Source: Natronolimnohabitans innermongolicus JCM 12255
Lineage (GTDB): Archaea > Halobacteriota > Halobacteria > Halobacteriales > Natrialbaceae
Assembly: GCF_000337215.1 (NCBI RefSeq)
Contig: NZ_AOHZ01000011.1
Location: 1 to 64,000, forward strand
Direction of reading: 5' to 3'
DNA length: 64,000 nucleotides
Shown here: one piece after another, positions 1 to 7,825 of the stretch
Numbering within the stretch: the first letter of the stretch is position 1
Layout: every line of letters begins with the position of its first letter
Translations under genes and position numbers: made by a program
The notes under the pieces: generated by a model
What the model was told of the DNA's origin: nothing
What the model saw: only the letters and a program-made list of their open reading frames with translations
Databases searched by the model: none

Positions 1-210
1 AAAGTTACTGCGAAAACCAGGGAGAGAAGCGCTCAAACACGCTGTCAAAGCAACGCTGTGAAATCAACAAAGTGCTACACAAGAGCGAACGACCAAGTGA
101 TTGCCTGTTGAACGGACCGGTACCGTGAACGTTCGTTACTCCAGACAACCCCCGGCTACGCGACCAGGTCGCGACGCCGAGGCGACTGCGAACAATTGGG
201 GCAGATATCG
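1..210. other. Low-GC leader segment, no confident gene
   Basis: The first ~130 bases are clearly poorer in GC than what follows. One plus-strand frame stays open from base 1 to a TGA near 108, so it could be the end of a gene that begins outside the window. The roughly 35 residues are not recognisable and the composition is not typical of this chromosome. No TATA-like element was found for the dehydrogenase that follows. Confidence 0.4.
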
Positions 211-1224
211 ATGACGGGACGAGCACTCTCCTTTACGGCTCCGCGAACGGTCTCCGTCAGGCCTCAATCCGTCCCGGAGCCGGACCCCGAGGAAGTTCGC
301 GTCCGCACCGTTGCATCGGCCATCAGCGCCGGCACCGAGGGGCTGCTCTACCGCGGCGAAGCGCCCGCGGATTTGCCGGCCGACGAGGAACTCGAGTCCC
401 TCGGCGGCGATCTCTCCTTTCCGATTCAGTACGGCTACGCGGCGGTCGGCGAGGTCACCGTCGTCGGCGACGCCGTCGACGACGACTGGTGCGGCCGGAC
501 CGTCTTCGCGTACACCCCCCACGAGAGTCACTTCCTCGCCCGACCGACGGACCTGCTCCCGGTCCCCGACGGCGTCTCGGCTCGCGAGGCGACGCTGTTC
601 GCCAACCTCGAGACGGCGGTCACGTTCGTCCTCGACGGCGAACCGCTGCTCGGCGAGCGCGCGGCCGTCTTCGGCCAGGGGACCGTCGGGCTGTTGACGA
701 CGGCGCTGCTGGCGCGGAGTTCGCTCGAAACGCTCGTCACGTTCGAGCCGTACGCGAAGCGACGGCGGCTCTCCGAACGGTTCGGTGCGGACCGCTCGGT
801 CGACCCGCGCGACTGCGATCACCGCGAGGTCGTTCGCGACGTCGCCGGCGACAGAACGGACCTCACCTACGAACTCTCGGGCGACCCGGACGCGCTGAAC
901 GACGCCATCTCGACGACCGGCTTCGACGGCCGCGTGCTCGTCGGCTCGTGGTACGGGACGAAGCCGACGACGCTCGAACTCGGCGGACGGTTTCACCGCG
1001 ACCGAATCGAGGTCAGGAGCACGCAGGTGAGTACGATCGATCCGCGCCTCTCCGGTCGCTGGTCTCGCGAGCGCCGTCACGAACTCACCTGGGACTGGCT
1101 CGAGCGTCTCGACGTCTCGTCGCTGCTCACCCACGAGATACCGCTTGCCGACGCCGCCGACGCCTACGAGTTGCTCGAAGAACGGCCCGACGAGGCGGTA
1201 CAGGTGTTGTTGACGTACCAGTAG
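211..1224 (+). CDS. Zinc-type medium-chain dehydrogenase/reductase
   Basis: A 337-residue protein with the two-domain layout of medium-chain alcohol dehydrogenases: an N-terminal GroES-like half and a C-terminal Rossmann half with the nucleotide-binding stretch AAVFGQGTVGLLTTALL near residue 150. It is shorter than classical zinc alcohol dehydrogenases (about 350-380) and the Cys/His catalytic zinc set is not obvious, so the substrate is unknown. I chose the ATG at 211 over a TTG at 196. It is followed on the same strand by a pterin-synthase homologue, a glycosyltransferase and a methyltransferase, which suggests that it reduces or oxidises an intermediate in that pathway. The fold is clear; the specific role is inference. 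Confidence 0.8.
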   Translation: MTGRALSFTAPRTVSVRPQSVPEPDPEEVRVRTVASAISAGTEGLLYRGEAPADLPADEELESLGGDLSFPIQYGYAAVGEVTVVGDAVDDDWCGRTVFAYTPHESHFLARPTDLLPVPDGVSAREATLFANLETAVTFVLDGEPLLGERAAVFGQGTVGLLTTALLARSSLETLVTFEPYAKRRRLSERFGADRSVDPRDCDHREVVRDVAGDRTDLTYELSGDPDALNDAISTTGFDGRVLVGSWYGTKPTTLELGGRFHRDRIEVRSTQVSTIDPRLSGRWSRERRHELTWDWLERLDVSSLLTHEIPLADAADAYELLEERPDEAVQVLLTYQ

Positions 1225-1331
1225 CTCCTGCACAGTCACACTCGGCACTCGGACTCGAGGAAAAAGCGGAGACGTCTCACGAACTGCAGGGAAGGGCGGG
1301 AACTTAGCCGTCCGCCGTCGTATCGAGCCCC

Positions 1332-1709
1332 ATGTACGCGGTCTCCGTCTCACGAACCGTCATCGCACAGCACTTCCTGACGGTTCCCGATCCGGGGCCG
1401 GAAGGCGAGCGCCACTCCCACAAGTTCACGATCGAGGCGACCGTCCGCGGTCCCGAACTGAACGAGTACGAGTACCTCGTCGATATCGACGCGCTGGCGG
1501 CGGCGATGGACGATCTCGCCGAATTCTACCGCGATCGCACGCTCAACGAGCTTCCCGCCTTTGAGGGCGCGAACCCGAGCGCCGAGCGCTTCGCCCGCGT
1601 CTTCGGCGACCGCCTGCTCGAGCGCCTCGAGACCGAGGGCGTCACCGAGCTTCGGATCGAGATCGAAGAGGACGACGTGGCCCGCGTGGCCCACGAGCGG
1701 ACGCTCTAA
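1332..1709 (+). CDS. 6-pyruvoyl-tetrahydropterin synthase / QueD family protein
   Basis: A 125-residue protein of the PTPS/QueD fold, which acts on dihydroneopterin triphosphate in pterin, folate or deazapurine pathways. The zinc-binding histidines are visible: His in AQHFL near residue 14 and the pair in HSHKF near 33. The catalytic Cys of classical PTPS, usually four residues before the His-x-His pair, is replaced by Glu (E-GER-HSH). This is the pattern described for PTPS-III enzymes, which form 6-hydroxymethyl-dihydropterin. The ATG at 1332 starts about 100 bp after the dehydrogenase stop, and the glycosyltransferase starts 7 bp after this stop. Family assignment is firm; the exact product is not. 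Confidence 0.85.
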   Translation: MYAVSVSRTVIAQHFLTVPDPGPEGERHSHKFTIEATVRGPELNEYEYLVDIDALAAAMDDLAEFYRDRTLNELPAFEGANPSAERFARVFGDRLLERLETEGVTELRIEIEEDDVARVAHERTL

Positions 1710-1716
1710 CGAGACC

Positions 1717-2967
1717 ATGTACGTCGGACTCGCGGTCGAAGGCGACATCGAGCAGACGTCGGGCGGGTACCGCTACGACCGGCGGCTCGTCGAGCACCTG
1801 GCGGATCGCGGCGACGACGTCGACGTCGTCTCGGTTCCGCGGCGTACCGATTCCGGGAGCGCGGCGGAACCGAAGACGAAGACGAAGATGAAGATGAAGA
1901 CGAGCGACTCGAACGGACCGACGAACGAGACCACCCACGCGCAACTGAACCGCCCCTACGACGTGCTCTTGCAGGACGCGCTCTGTCACCCGACGCTGCT
2001 CAAGCACAACCCGCGGCTCGAGCGCCCGCGGACCATCGTCTCGCTTGTCCACCTCCTGGGGACGGACGACCCGGCGACCGACGACCACGCCGTTCGCGAG
2101 CGCGAACGCCGGTACCTCGAGACGGTCGACGGAGTCGTCTGTCCGAGTGCGGACACGCGCGAGCGCGTGACGTCTCTCGTTAGCGTGCCGGTGGGAGAGC
2201 TTCCGACGGCCGTCGCCCCACCGGCTGGCCGTCACGAGGGGGCCGCCCTGTCGGCCGCGGCTGTCGGCGAGCGCGCTCGAGTCTCGCCGTTCCGGATCGC
2301 GTTCGTCGGAAACGTCGTCCCGCGAAAGAACCTCGAGACGCTCCTCGAGGCGCTCGCCGACGCCGGCCCATCCCTCGGCGACTGGCGCCTGACCGTTGTC
2401 GGCAGCCTCGAGGTCGATTCCGACTACGCCGAGACGGTTCGCGAGCACGCGGCGAGGCGCGGCGTAGACGACTGCACCAGCTTCGAGGGCCGCGTCGCGA
2501 CCGACCGCCTCGAGTCGATCCTCGAGCGCGCACACGTCCTCGTGTTGCCCTCGCGCTACGAGAGTTTCGGCATGGTCGCGCTGGAGGCCATGGAGTACGG
2601 CGTCGTCCCGATCGCGAGCGGCGTCGGCGGCGCCGACGAGTTCGTCGCGGACGGACGCAACGGCGCCGTCGTCGATCCGACCGATTCGGACGCGGTCGCC
2701 GCTCGACTCGAGCGCCTCGCTTCGGACCGCGATCGGCTCGCGCGCCTCGGGAGGAGGGCGCTGGCGACCGCGGCGGCGCACCCGACCTGGGACGAGACGA
2801 TGGCGACCGTGCGCGCGTTCTGTCGGCAGCAGCGGTTCCGGGCCGCAAGCGCGTCCGAAGCTGATCGCACGAGCGCGAACGCGGGTTCGGGTGCGGGTGC
2901 AAGTGAACGCGTGGACGGAGGCGGAGGTGGCGGTGGCGATAGCGTAGTCGGAGGTGACTCGAGGTGA
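1717..2967 (+). CDS. GT4-family glycosyltransferase
   Basis: A 416-residue GT-B glycosyltransferase of the GT4 type. The C-terminal donor-binding half has the strand FRIAFVGNVVPRKNLETLLE near residue 195 and the E-x7-E motif in ESFGMVALEAMEYG near 285, which contacts the nucleotide sugar. The N-terminal acceptor half carries a Lys/Thr-rich insertion (near residue 50) and the C-terminus a Gly/Ser-rich tail, both probably disordered. The start at 1717 lies 7 bp after the pterin-synthase stop, and its stop overlaps the methyltransferase start by 4 bp, so the three are probably translationally coupled. The acceptor is unknown; a pterin is suggested only by context. Confidence 0.85.
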   Translation: MYVGLAVEGDIEQTSGGYRYDRRLVEHLADRGDDVDVVSVPRRTDSGSAAEPKTKTKMKMKTSDSNGPTNETTHAQLNRPYDVLLQDALCHPTLLKHNPRLERPRTIVSLVHLLGTDDPATDDHAVRERERRYLETVDGVVCPSADTRERVTSLVSVPVGELPTAVAPPAGRHEGAALSAAAVGERARVSPFRIAFVGNVVPRKNLETLLEALADAGPSLGDWRLTVVGSLEVDSDYAETVREHAARRGVDDCTSFEGRVATDRLESILERAHVLVLPSRYESFGMVALEAMEYGVVPIASGVGGADEFVADGRNGAVVDPTDSDAVAARLERLASDRDRLARLGRRALATAAAHPTWDETMATVRAFCRQQRFRAASASEADRTSANAGSGAGASERVDGGGGGGGDSVVGGDSR

Positions 2968-3857
2968 CCGACGCGAAGCTGTCGTTTCTCGAGGCCAAGC
3001 GGACCGTCGACGACCGCGCGCTGAACCGGCGGGTGCTCGATCGGTTCGCGGCCGCGCTGGCCGCCCGCGCGGACGCCGCCGACGACGGCGAACCCGTTCG
3101 GATCGTCGAGATCGGCGCCGGCGTCGGGACGATGATCCCGCGCCTCGTCGCGCGCGGCGTCCTTCCCGACCGCGTGCACTACCGCGCCGTCGACCGTGAT
3201 CGGGCCTGTATCGAGCGGGCTCGAGAGCGAGTGCCCGACAGGGTGGCCGCGATAGACGCGGGACCGTCTCGGCTCGAACTCGCGTTCGAGACGGCCGACG
3301 CGTTCGCAATCGACGCCCGCGCGGACGCGGTGATCGGCTCTGCCATCCTCGATCTCGTCTCCCTCGAACGGGCGATTCCGGCTGTCGAGGACCTCCTCTC
3401 GCCTGAGGGCGTGCTCTACGCGCCGATCACCTTCGACGGCGGGACCGCGTTCGCGCCGTCGGATCCGGAGGACGACTCGCTCGAGCGCCTGTATCACCGG
3501 CACATGGACGACGTTCGAGACGGCGGAAGCAGCCGGGCCGGACGCGAACTGCTGGCCGCGCTACCCGAGCGCGACTGGACCGTCCTCGCGGCAGGGGGGT
3601 CAGACTGGGTGGTTCGGCCGACGAGCGACGCCGGCGGTGAGGCCGGTGCCGGCGGATACCCCGCGTCGGAGCGGCAGTTTCTCGCCCACCTCCTCGAGAC
3701 GATCGACGACGCCCTGTCGACGTTCGTGCCCGAGCGGGTGGCTGCCGACGAACTCGATCGATGGCTCGAGCGTCGGCGCGGGGAACTCGAGGACGGGACG
3801 CTCGTCGCGGTCGTTCACAACGTCGACGTGTTGGCCCGGGCGCCGCGACGGGCGTAG
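2964..3857 (+). CDS. Class I SAM-dependent methyltransferase
   Basis: A 297-residue protein beginning with GTG inside the GTGA that ends the glycosyltransferase. The S-adenosylmethionine motif I is clear (RIVEIGAGVGTMIPRLVARG near residue 46), followed by an acidic motif II region (YRAVDRDRACIERA) and a DAVIGSAILDLV strand that fits motif IV. The C-terminal ~90 residues form an extra helical region without an obvious match. Tight coupling to the glycosyltransferase implies a joint substrate. It is convergent with the L11 gene. The methylated atom is unknown. Confidence 0.75.
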   Translation: MTDAKLSFLEAKRTVDDRALNRRVLDRFAAALAARADAADDGEPVRIVEIGAGVGTMIPRLVARGVLPDRVHYRAVDRDRACIERARERVPDRVAAIDAGPSRLELAFETADAFAIDARADAVIGSAILDLVSLERAIPAVEDLLSPEGVLYAPITFDGGTAFAPSDPEDDSLERLYHRHMDDVRDGGSSRAGRELLAALPERDWTVLAAGGSDWVVRPTSDAGGEAGAGGYPASERQFLAHLLETIDDALSTFVPERVAADELDRWLERRRGELEDGTLVAVVHNVDVLARAPRRA

Positions 3858-3941
3858 CCGTCGCTCTCGAGAAGCAGTTTCGGAAAAATCGTCTCGTCCG
3901 GCGTCGACGTCCGTTTCCGAGAGCGGAAGCGCTGGGCGGAC

Positions 3942-4424
3942 TTAGGCGTCCGCGCCGAGCGTGTCGTCGTACTCGCCGGCGTCGACTTTCTCCTTGAACT
4001 CGCGGGCATCGTCGCCTTCGATGGTAACGCCCATCGAGGCGCAGGTGCCGACGACTTCCTTCGCGGCGTTTTTGGTGTCGTAGGCGAGCAGGTCGGGGTG
4101 TTTCTGTTCGGCAATCTGTTTGACCTGATCGACCGACAGATCCGCGACGAAGTCCTCCTGGGGCTCGCCGCTGCCGGTGTCGAAACCGGCTTCGTCCTTG
4201 ACGAGTTCGGCCGTCGGTGGGACACCGACGTCGATCGAGAACGAGCCGTCGTCCTCGTAGTCGACGGTGACGGGCACTTCGGTGCCGTCGAACGCTTCGG
4301 TTTCGTCGTTGATCTGTTGTACGACCGCCTGCACGTCGACGGGCGTCGGTCCGAGCTCGGGACCGAGCGGTGGGCCAGGGTTGGCCTGGCCACCCGGAAC
4401 GAGCACTTCGATGGTTCCAGCCAT
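3942..4424 (-). CDS. rpl11: 50S ribosomal protein L11
   Basis: A 160-residue L11, part of the GTPase-associated centre of the large subunit, binding 23S rRNA. The N-terminal domain has the conserved Pro-rich loop GGQANPGPPLGPELGP, and the C-terminal RNA-binding domain carries DLLAYDTKNAAKEVVGTCASMG. The ATG at 4424 is preferred to an in-frame GTG nine bases upstream because it gives the standard MAGTIEVLVPGG start and lies 26 bases from a TATA-like element, so the mRNA is probably leaderless. It stands alone here, without L1/L10/L12 next to it. An acidic inserted segment (FDTGSGEPQED) is typical of halophiles. Confidence 0.97.
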   Translation of the reverse strand: MAGTIEVLVPGGQANPGPPLGPELGPTPVDVQAVVQQINDETEAFDGTEVPVTVDYEDDGSFSIDVGVPPTAELVKDEAGFDTGSGEPQEDFVADLSVDQVKQIAEQKHPDLLAYDTKNAAKEVVGTCASMGVTIEGDDAREFKEKVDAGEYDDTLGADA

Positions 4425-4445
4425 ACCCGTCACAACCCGTGCGCG

Positions 4446-4454
4446 AGTTTTAAG
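4446..4454 (-). promoter_or_regulatory. TATA-like element of rpl11
   Basis: On the minus strand this reads CTTAAAACT, centred about 26 bases from the ATG at 4424. That spacing fits a leaderless haloarchaeal promoter and supports the ATG over the upstream GTG. Confidence 0.6.
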
Positions 4455-4520
4455 GGTTGCTTTTTCGGGCAGTCGGGTCTGTGAGGCTGTGTCGCACCTG
4501 ACGCGTTCGGCGACCGACGG

Positions 4521-4829
4521 TCACTCGCCGTCGACGGTCTCGGCTCGCCACTCCGCGAACGACTCGAAGACGGCCGTCTCCTCGAAACGTTCGATACACG
4601 GCACGTCGTGGGGGTGCACTTCGAGGACGCGCTCGGCGAGCGCGTCGTAGGCCTCGTCGGTCGTCTTCGCGAGCAGGACGATCTCGTCGTCGTGGTGAAT
4701 CTCACCCTCCCAGCGATACGTCGACGTCGTCGAGAGTTGATTGACGCAGGCGGCGAGTCGGTCCTCGACGAGCGCTTCGGCGATCTCGTCGGCCGCCGAC
4801 GGCGGCGTCGTAATGTAGACGGTCGGCAT
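4521..4829 (-). CDS. cutA: CutA1-family divalent-ion tolerance protein
   Basis: A 102-residue CutA1 trimer-type protein. The start MPTVYITTPP, the ACVNQL strand with its conserved Cys and Asn, the TYRWEGEI segment and the WxGE/DDEIVLLAKT pattern are all characteristic. CutA proteins are linked to divalent metal tolerance in bacteria; their archaeal role is not settled. It starts with ATG at 4829, about 100 bp upstream of rpl11, in the same direction. Confidence 0.93.
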   Translation of the reverse strand: MPTVYITTPPSAADEIAEALVEDRLAACVNQLSTTSTYRWEGEIHHDDEIVLLAKTTDEAYDALAERVLEVHPHDVPCIERFEETAVFESFAEWRAETVDGE

Positions 4830-4957
4830 GACGGCGGAGGCTACGCTCGAGACGGTCAAAAGGTCCTCGCCGTCGGGGCGCTCGAGAGGCCGTAAGAGAG
4901 ACCGGAGAAGACTGCAGTCGCTGGCGTCGCGGGTGTGTCTCGCTGCCGATCGGCGAA

Positions 4958-5155
4958 TCAGTCGGCGTTGACGTTGCCGGTGACGGGACTGAACGCCCCG
5001 TTGATGTCCCACTCGTGAATGCAGTGAGGGTTTCCGACCTGCTTTTCGCCGTCGTCGCGGGCGATCTGCCAGGCCTCGAGGTCGTCGTCCCATCGCTCGG
5101 TTCGGTCACACCGTTCACAGATGCGAACCGTGGGCGGTTGTACTTGCGCGCTCAT
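4958..5155 (-). CDS. Small zinc-finger protein, HEWD family
   Basis: A 65-residue protein with a CERC pair near residue 13 and a Cys-x-His-containing HCIHEWD segment near 45, the signature of a small haloarchaeal family named after that tetrapeptide. The spaced Cys/His residues suggest one zinc site, probably for nucleic-acid or protein binding. Function is unknown. I chose ATG at 5155, with the longer upstream extension rejected because it runs through AT-rich promoter sequence. It is transcribed with cutA and rpl11 in the same direction. Confidence 0.75.
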   Translation of the reverse strand: MSAQVQPPTVRICERCDRTERWDDDLEAWQIARDDGEKQVGNPHCIHEWDINGAFSPVTGNVNAD

Positions 5156-5311
5156 TACCGGTTGTGGGAACTGGACGCATATAACACTATTCTTGTGCGG
5201 CAACTTCTGCCCGACCAATGTATATCACGATCATAAATTCAAAACTACAATCAGAAAATAACGAAGAGTGTCCAGTTCGGGACGATAGTCCTCGGGAAAG
5301 CTGGGGAACGG

Positions 5312-5662
5312 TCAGAACCGATTGTTGTCGTTTCGGAGTTGCTGCTGGGCGGTAGTCTCGGTGACCGCCGTTCGATCCGTCGAACCGCTCGCGGCACCCA
5401 TACTCGAGGCGGCAATCGGGAGGACGCCGTTGGGAGAGCGATAGTGCGCGATCAGCGACCACATAACGGCAGTGCCGAACAGTCCGGCCGCTGAAAACGT
5501 CATTCCCAGCGAGTAAAACGTCGCGGTGTAGACGACAGCGAGGCCAAACTGGGGGAGACTCGTCCGAAGTGGAATCTGTGCGTTTAGATTCCTGAGCGCG
5601 GGGAACAACGCGATGATCGTGAGCAAACTACAGGCGAGAAAGACGAGATCTTGCCAGGTCAT
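5312..5662 (-). CDS. Small membrane protein of unknown function
   Basis: A 116-residue protein with three hydrophobic stretches: residues about 5-25 (LVFLACSLLTIIALFPAL), 40-60 (FGLAVVYTATFYSLGMTF) and 62-80 (AGLFGTAVMWSLIAHY), then a polar tail. I recall similar three-span proteins in other haloarchaea but no function. ATG at 5662 gives a clean membrane-protein start. The upstream neighbour is pckA in the same direction, separated by about 200 bp, so a shared transcript is uncertain. Confidence 0.7.
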   Translation of the reverse strand: MTWQDLVFLACSLLTIIALFPALRNLNAQIPLRTSLPQFGLAVVYTATFYSLGMTFSAAGLFGTAVMWSLIAHYRSPNGVLPIAASSMGAASGSTDRTAVTETTAQQQLRNDNNRF

Positions 5663-5863
5663 ACATTGTAAACTCGGCACTGAGTAAATAGTATTTCGGT
5701 CGATTCACCGACGCTTCGCGTCGATTTCATCGGCGCATGGGAACGGTTGCCGCGATCGATGCAAAACGACGGTGCAAAACAACGGGATACCGCAGTCTTC
5801 TCGGCGCGCTGTGGCAGTCCGAAACCGATTCAACGTGGGACTCGCGCGATTCTCGAGGCCGTC

Positions 5864-7375
5864 TCAGTAGACGGCGTCTCTGATCTCCTCGCGGAGATCG
5901 TCGAACGAGTCCAGGTACGCGCGTCGTTCGGCGCGCAGTTCCGCGGCGGCGTCGTCGTAGTCGTCGACGTGATCGGGAACGTAGTAGTCCTCGATCTCGA
6001 GGCCGGGAACGGACTCGGGGATCGTCAGTTCGGTGCGGTCGTCGTCGGTCCACTCGATCGTGTCGCGGGCGGTCTCCGTGAGAATCGTCACCGACTCCTC
6101 GACGCCGATGTCCTGGGACTTCTCGCCGAGATAGCCCGTGTTGATGACGTAACACTCGACGTCGAGTTCGTCGATGAGATCCCGGAAGATGTTCCCCTCC
6201 TCGCCCTCGGAGCCGATAATGAACGGGTTCGTCCCGACGACGCGGATCGATTCGCCGGCCCGCGAGGGGTCGCCCGCGCTGGTCTCGATCGACTCGCCGA
6301 GCATGAAGGCGACGGCCGCCTCCTCGTCGTCGAGTTTCGATACCGGGGGCATCAGCGGGTTGCGCGTGATGAAAAAGACCTGGTCGATCCGGTCTAGGTC
6401 GATCTCTTCGTCGGCGCTCTCGAGTTCCTCGCGCTGGACGATCGCCCGAGAGTTCGACGTGTACTCGTCGTCGTCGAAATCGACGGTGCCGTCGTCGTCG
6501 ACGGCGACGTTCTCGAGGATGGCCGACTCGTCGGTCGCGGCCGCGTACAGTTCGGGCTGTTCGTCCTCGTCGAGACCAATCGTCTTGATGAACAGGCCTT
6601 CGCCCTCGCTGCCGGGAACCGAGCCGTCCGGCAGGAGCCCGCAGACGTCGTCCTGAAGCATCTTGGCGTCCTCGGGTTCCTCGAGCCAGCAGCCGTGGGA
6701 GGTCAGCGTGGACTTGCCGGTCGCCGAAAGGCCCATGAAGACCTGTCCGACGTCGCGGAGGTCGCCGTCGGCGTCGCGGACGCGAACGCGCTTGCTGCCG
6801 GCGTGGAGACCGAGACCGCCCTGTTCTTTGATCCGGTACATGAACAGGCGGAGGAACGACTTCTTGGCCTCGCCGGTGTAGTCGCTGCCGAGCACCGCGG
6901 TGAAGCCCTCGTCGGGGAGGACGCGGATCGCGGTCTCGTCGTAGTCGGGGTCCTGGACGGTGTAGAGGTCGGGCTCTCGGCCGTCGGTCGGCTCGAAGAG
7001 GTTCGCCCACGCGAGTGCGATGCGGGCGTGGTCGACGGGAACGAAGAGGCGACAGCAGAAGGTGGCGTCCGGATGACGACCCATGAGTCGATCGACACAG
7101 AGCATCTCGCGGTCGGCCGCGCGGTCGATCGCGTCGTCGACGAGTCCGTGGTCGTCGGCGGTGAATTCGTCGTCGACGGTGTTTTTCGTCCGATCTGCGC
7201 TTCGCGAGCGATACTCGCTGACGTACGACGGCGACCCGAAGGCCGTCGTCGTCTCGTCGTCGGTCGCGAGGTCACGAAGCTCCTCCAGCGACGGATTGTA
7301 CCGAACGTTCGACGCGGTTTTCGGATCGGGAAGCTGTCGGACCAGCGGACGGGTTTCCGCCCCGGTTTCGGACAT
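5864..7375 (-). CDS. pckA: Phosphoenolpyruvate carboxykinase (ATP)
   Basis: A 503-residue ATP-dependent PEP carboxykinase, converting oxaloacetate plus ATP to PEP and CO2, the entry step of gluconeogenesis. The P-loop GLSATGKSTL lies at residues 215-224, and the GLHAGSKRV region precedes it. The metal and nucleotide region DDVCGLL is near residue 250, and GTNPFIIGSEGEEGN is near 375. The start ATG at 7375 lies about 29 bases from a TATA-like GTTTATAC on the minus strand. Monocistronic; the long AT-rich region upstream also carries the promoter of the divergent AtoE transporter. Confidence 0.96.
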   Translation of the reverse strand: MSETGAETRPLVRQLPDPKTASNVRYNPSLEELRDLATDDETTTAFGSPSYVSEYRSRSADRTKNTVDDEFTADDHGLVDDAIDRAADREMLCVDRLMGRHPDATFCCRLFVPVDHARIALAWANLFEPTDGREPDLYTVQDPDYDETAIRVLPDEGFTAVLGSDYTGEAKKSFLRLFMYRIKEQGGLGLHAGSKRVRVRDADGDLRDVGQVFMGLSATGKSTLTSHGCWLEEPEDAKMLQDDVCGLLPDGSVPGSEGEGLFIKTIGLDEDEQPELYAAATDESAILENVAVDDDGTVDFDDDEYTSNSRAIVQREELESADEEIDLDRIDQVFFITRNPLMPPVSKLDDEEAAVAFMLGESIETSAGDPSRAGESIRVVGTNPFIIGSEGEEGNIFRDLIDELDVECYVINTGYLGEKSQDIGVEESVTILTETARDTIEWTDDDRTELTIPESVPGLEIEDYYVPDHVDDYDDAAAELRAERRAYLDSFDDLREEIRDAVY

Positions 7376-7400
7376 ATACCTAATGCAGCAACAGCGCGAT

Positions 7401-7408
7401 GTATAAAC
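7401..7408 (-). promoter_or_regulatory. TATA-like element of pckA
   Basis: Minus-strand GTTTATAC, centred about 29 bases from the pckA ATG at 7375, in the position expected for a leaderless transcript. Confidence 0.5.
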
Positions 7409-7794
7409 ATGGAGGTTTCTTCTCGCAGTGTGTCACATCATCCCTCACAACGGACAGAGAATTTGCTGTTTACGGATATAGAGTCCTCTTATCGGACAAA
7501 TTCGCGAATCCGCTATAGCTCTCTGATTTCACACATATGGCCGAGAAGGTACTCGAATCGAAAATAATTCTGTTACTCATCAGTTCGCGAACTGCTGTCG
7601 CGGTGTCCCCAAATTTGTGTGTTGGTTCGGCGGGTCCGTCTCGCTGAGATCGATCGCGGGTGGCGGTGAAGATCTCCCGAACGGTCGGATTCGAAGAATT
7701 GTGGAACTCGTCTGGCAATATTCTCATAATATGAGTATTATTATATGCGACATATGGATTGAATATCCAGAAACACACCGGTGGTACACTAACA

Positions 7795-7802
7795 TTTAAT
7801 AT
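7795..7802 (+). promoter_or_regulatory. TATA-like element of the AtoE gene
   Basis: TTTAATAT centred about 28 bases before the GTG start at 7826, matching a leaderless haloarchaeal promoter and supporting that start. Confidence 0.55.
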
Positions 7803-7825
7803 GAACTTTCAGTTAGGGTGCGTCT

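Larger units (their letters stand above)
7376..7825. other. AT-rich divergent intergenic region
   Basis: This 450-bp region separates divergent pckA and the AtoE gene and has no credible coding sequence. It carries both promoters and, at about 7722-7746, an imperfect inverted repeat with arms CTCAT and ATGAG around a short AT-rich spacer, a possible regulator site. The frames that stay open here have codon use unlike the flanking genes. Confidence 0.6.

Noticed and set aside
136-1353. Long minus-strand frame opposite the dehydrogenase
   Set aside because: Arg/Val/Glu-rich product typical of frames opposite GC-rich genes; the plus-strand protein has clear domain motifs.
1642-3309. 555-codon minus-strand frame opposite glycosyltransferase and methyltransferase
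   Set aside because: Low-complexity Arg-rich translation; the plus strand codes for recognised enzymes.
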